From positions 1,254,501-1,318,500 of the forward strand of contig NZ_LT827010.1 of assembly GCF_900119315.1 (NCBI RefSeq): a stretch of DNA of 64,000 nt, given 5' to 3'. Positions 62,387 to 64,000 of this stretch are shown here, one piece after another (within the stretch, counting starts at the first letter, position 1; every line of letters begins with the position of its first letter). The notes beneath the pieces were generated by a model, which was not told the DNA's origin, made no database searches, and saw only the letters and a program-made list of their open reading frames with translations. A program made the translations under genes and the position numbers. The stretch comes from Actinoplanes sp. SE50/110 (GTDB lineage Bacteria > Actinomycetota > Actinomycetes > Mycobacteriales > Micromonosporaceae).

Positions 62387-62631
62387 GAAATCTCCTCCAC
62401 CTCGGCGGGCGCCTGGGTCCGGGTGATGCCGATGTCGCAGGCGATCTCCAGGTCGGGGTAGCGCGCGCTGATCTGCCGGCAGATCTCGTCCCGACGCTGC
62501 GCGCTCTCCACCTCGCCGCCCAGCATCAGCAGGTTCTCCCGGCGGTGCACGGTCACGCCCTGCTCGGCGATCCGGTCGTGCTCGGCCAGCAGCCGCTGGA
62601 TCTCGGCCTCCAGGTCGATCTGTTTGGTCAT
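62383..62631 (-). CDS. BON-domain-like small protein
   Basis: 82 residues. The pattern VHRRENLLMLGGEVESAQRRDEICRQISARYPDL resembles a BON domain: a beta strand, a GxV turn, then an amphipathic helix. BON proteins bind phospholipids or act as adaptors. Coupled to the metallophosphoesterase (ATGA overlap) and 2 bp after the nucleotidyltransferase stop. Confidence 0.75.
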   Translation of the reverse strand: MTKQIDLEAEIQRLLAEHDRIAEQGVTVHRRENLLMLGGEVESAQRRDEICRQISARYPDLEIACDIGITRTQAPAEVEEIS

Positions 62632-62633
62632 CG

Positions 62634-63209
62634 TCAGTCCTCACCCTCGTCGGACTTGTTCGGCACGACGTCGAGCCGGTCCAGCAGGACGAGGAACGCC
62701 TCGGCGTACGGCGACTTCGCGGTCTCCCGGCGGACCCGGGCCCAGTCGATCTGCTCGCGCAGCGACCGGGCCAGCGGCAGCCCCTGGGCGAAATCGCAGT
62801 GGTGCTGGCTGTAACTGAGCAGCTTGTGAATCATCAGCTGGGTGGCCGAGAGCACCGGCATGTAGATCGCCTCGACCGAGATCCGCTCGGTGTCGGCGAG
62901 CGTCTCGTCGGTGACCGGAGTCTCCACCGGGCGGAAGATCAGATCCACCATCCGGCCGTCCTCGAAGACCTTGACCAGCCAGTCCTCCGGCGGCTCCAGC
63001 GTCTCGAAGCCGACCTCGGACAGCTCCTGCAGGGCCCGTTCCTTGTCCTGCTCGCGGATCAGAAAGTCCACGTCGTGATCGCTGGAATGTCCGCCGTGGG
63101 CATAGACGGCGAAACTGCCCCCCAGCGCGAAGGGGATCTCCGCGGTCTTCAGGGTCGCGGCGACACGTTTCATCGTGCCGGCCAGCCCCTCGTCGACCCG
63201 GTGCGGCAT
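62634..63209 (-). CDS. Nucleotidyltransferase-fold protein
   Basis: 191 residues. GGSFAVYAHGGHSSDHDVDFLI is the nucleotidyltransferase signature (GS-x10-D-x-D) and residues about 60-190 are helical. Enzymes of this kind transfer nucleotides to small molecules, RNA or proteins. First gene of the three-gene operon; the BON-like and phosphoesterase genes follow with 2-bp gap and 4-bp overlap. Partner roles (transfer and reversal) are possible but unproven. Confidence 0.85.
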   Translation of the reverse strand: MPHRVDEGLAGTMKRVAATLKTAEIPFALGGSFAVYAHGGHSSDHDVDFLIREQDKERALQELSEVGFETLEPPEDWLVKVFEDGRMVDLIFRPVETPVTDETLADTERISVEAIYMPVLSATQLMIHKLLSYSQHHCDFAQGLPLARSLREQIDWARVRRETAKSPYAEAFLVLLDRLDVVPNKSDEGED

Positions 63210-63347
63210 GGTGACCTCCTGTCCGTGTCCAATTCGTGACCATTACCCACGGTGGCCGCACCTTGAACCCTCGACGATCATTGTGGTCCGTTCCGCCCAC
63301 CGCCGAGGGGGAACGCGCAGTGCGCGCCCCGGCTACCGTCGGTGGGC

Positions 63348-64000
63348 ATGACAGCTCGCCCGCGCACGATCGCCCTGGTCGGCATCGACGGCTCCGGCAA
63401 GACCACCCAGGCCCGGATGCTCGCCGCCGCGATGACCCGGGCCGGGACGCCGGCCCGCTACCGGCAGAACGCCGGCGGCCGGGCCCGGCTCGGGCGGCTG
63501 GCCGTACGCCTCGGCCGGGAGGACGCGGTCGGGCTGCTCGGGCGCCGCGGCCTGCTGCTGATGGAGTCGGTGTTGCGGTGGCTCGCGATCGCCCGGACGC
63601 TGCTGCGGCGAGCGGTCCGTCGGGAGGTCACCGTGATGGACCGGTACGCGGTCTGCCAGTACGCCAGCGTGCGGGCGCACCGGGGGACGGCGGCCGCCGA
63701 GCGCCGGGCGCGGCTGGCTTACCGGGTGTTCCCGCGGCCGGACGTGACGCTGTTCCTGGCCGTGGATCCGGGCGTGGCCAGAGCGCGGATCGAGCTGCGC
63801 GGCCGGGACAGCGAGTCACTGGAATATCTGACGGCCGCGGATATGGCGTACCGCCAATTGCCGGAATTTGCCGAATTTACCGTGATTGATGCCAATGGTT
63901 CGCCCGACCAGGTCTTCGACGCCGTTCAGCGGGCGCTGGGCCGGCCGGCGGCGCCGGTTCAGCGCCCGCTCCGGGTACGGAGCCTGGTGCTGGCCGGCGC
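63348..64000 (+). CDS. Thymidylate-kinase-like P-loop kinase, cut by window edge
   Basis: 217 codons to the window end, no stop. Begins TIALVGIDGSGKTTQARMLA (Walker A), continues with MDRYAV (DR-Y substrate motif) and VTLFLAVDP with a RGRDSE LID-like segment. These are dTMP kinase features. ATG 63348 is the first in-frame start and is preceded by GGTGGG. The true C-terminus is beyond the window, so the family length cannot be checked. Confidence 0.88.
   Translation, partial: MTARPRTIALVGIDGSGKTTQARMLAAAMTRAGTPARYRQNAGGRARLGRLAVRLGREDAVGLLGRRGLLLMESVLRWLAIARTLLRRAVRREVTVMDRYAVCQYASVRAHRGTAAAERRARLAYRVFPRPDVTLFLAVDPGVARARIELRGRDSESLEYLTAADMAYRQLPEFAEFTVIDANGSPDQVFDAVQRALGRPAAPVQRPLRVRSLVLAG

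Overview
High-GC actinobacterial chromosome, most likely Actinoplanes or a close Micromonosporaceae relative. The evidence is strong GC3 bias, GTG/TTG starts, a complete Cvn conservon (sensor ATPase, roadblock, DUF742, small GTPase), a DUF397/XRE pair, a GPP34-domain protein, ALF-repeat secreted proteins, and a 394-residue xylose isomerase that resembles the Actinoplanes missouriensis enzyme from memory. I see no tRNA or rRNA, insertion sequence, prophage or CRISPR; this is ordinary chromosome with some accessory-looking loci.

1-12 kb: the start of an unidentified gene, a small membrane protein, a divergent cytochrome P450, a membrane-anchored hypothetical protein, then a minus-strand operon of a YqiJ-like membrane protein, a YqiK-like flotillin and a 1635-residue AAA ATPase. 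These three are joined by 1-bp and 4-bp overlaps. A PAS-GGDEF membrane protein lies upstream. 12-16 kb: two Ala/Pro-rich proteins with in-frame tandem repeats and a secreted trypsin-like protease. 15.6-20.5 kb: a DUF397 + XRE regulator pair divergent from a GPP34 / APC permease / acetyltransferase operon, with an operator-like array between them. 21-29 kb: LysE exporter, two secreted ALF-repeat proteins, rhodanese, GlxA-type regulator and a membrane hypothetical; two intergenic minisatellites lie here. 29-34 kb: mycothiol-dependent-type enzyme, alditol oxidase divergent from a PadR regulator, a REC-GAF protein, an MHYT sensor and a PRC-barrel protein. 34.4-43.5 kb: a secreted protein interrupted by an in-frame TGA, CorA transporter, WYL regulator, GNAT, GH20 hexosaminidase, M48 protease, and two paralogous envelope proteins.

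43.8-47.8 kb holds the conservon. 47.8-50.2 kb has a LacI regulator divergent from a lactonase; the LacI promoter carries two operator-like boxes and a well-initiated small upstream ORF. 50.3-52.1 kb encodes a lipid-anchored-like or membrane-anchored SBP-vWA protein. 52.2-56 kb is a complete xylose module: ROK repressor divergent from xylA-xylB. 56.4-60.1 kb has an MFS transporter, a GH13 alpha-glucosidase and an RSH-like HD hydrolase. 60.2-63.2 kb has a second MHYT protein, a GPGG small membrane protein and an operon of metallophosphoesterase, BON-like protein and nucleotidyltransferase. A thymidylate-kinase-like gene runs off the right end.

Carbon use is a recurrent theme: xylose, alditols, alpha-glucosides, N-acetylhexosaminides and a sugar lactonase, each beside its own candidate regulator. 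The other theme is membrane-linked signalling: conservon, two MHYT proteins, GGDEF protein, flotillin operon. Functional calls rest on motifs read by eye; no database search was run.
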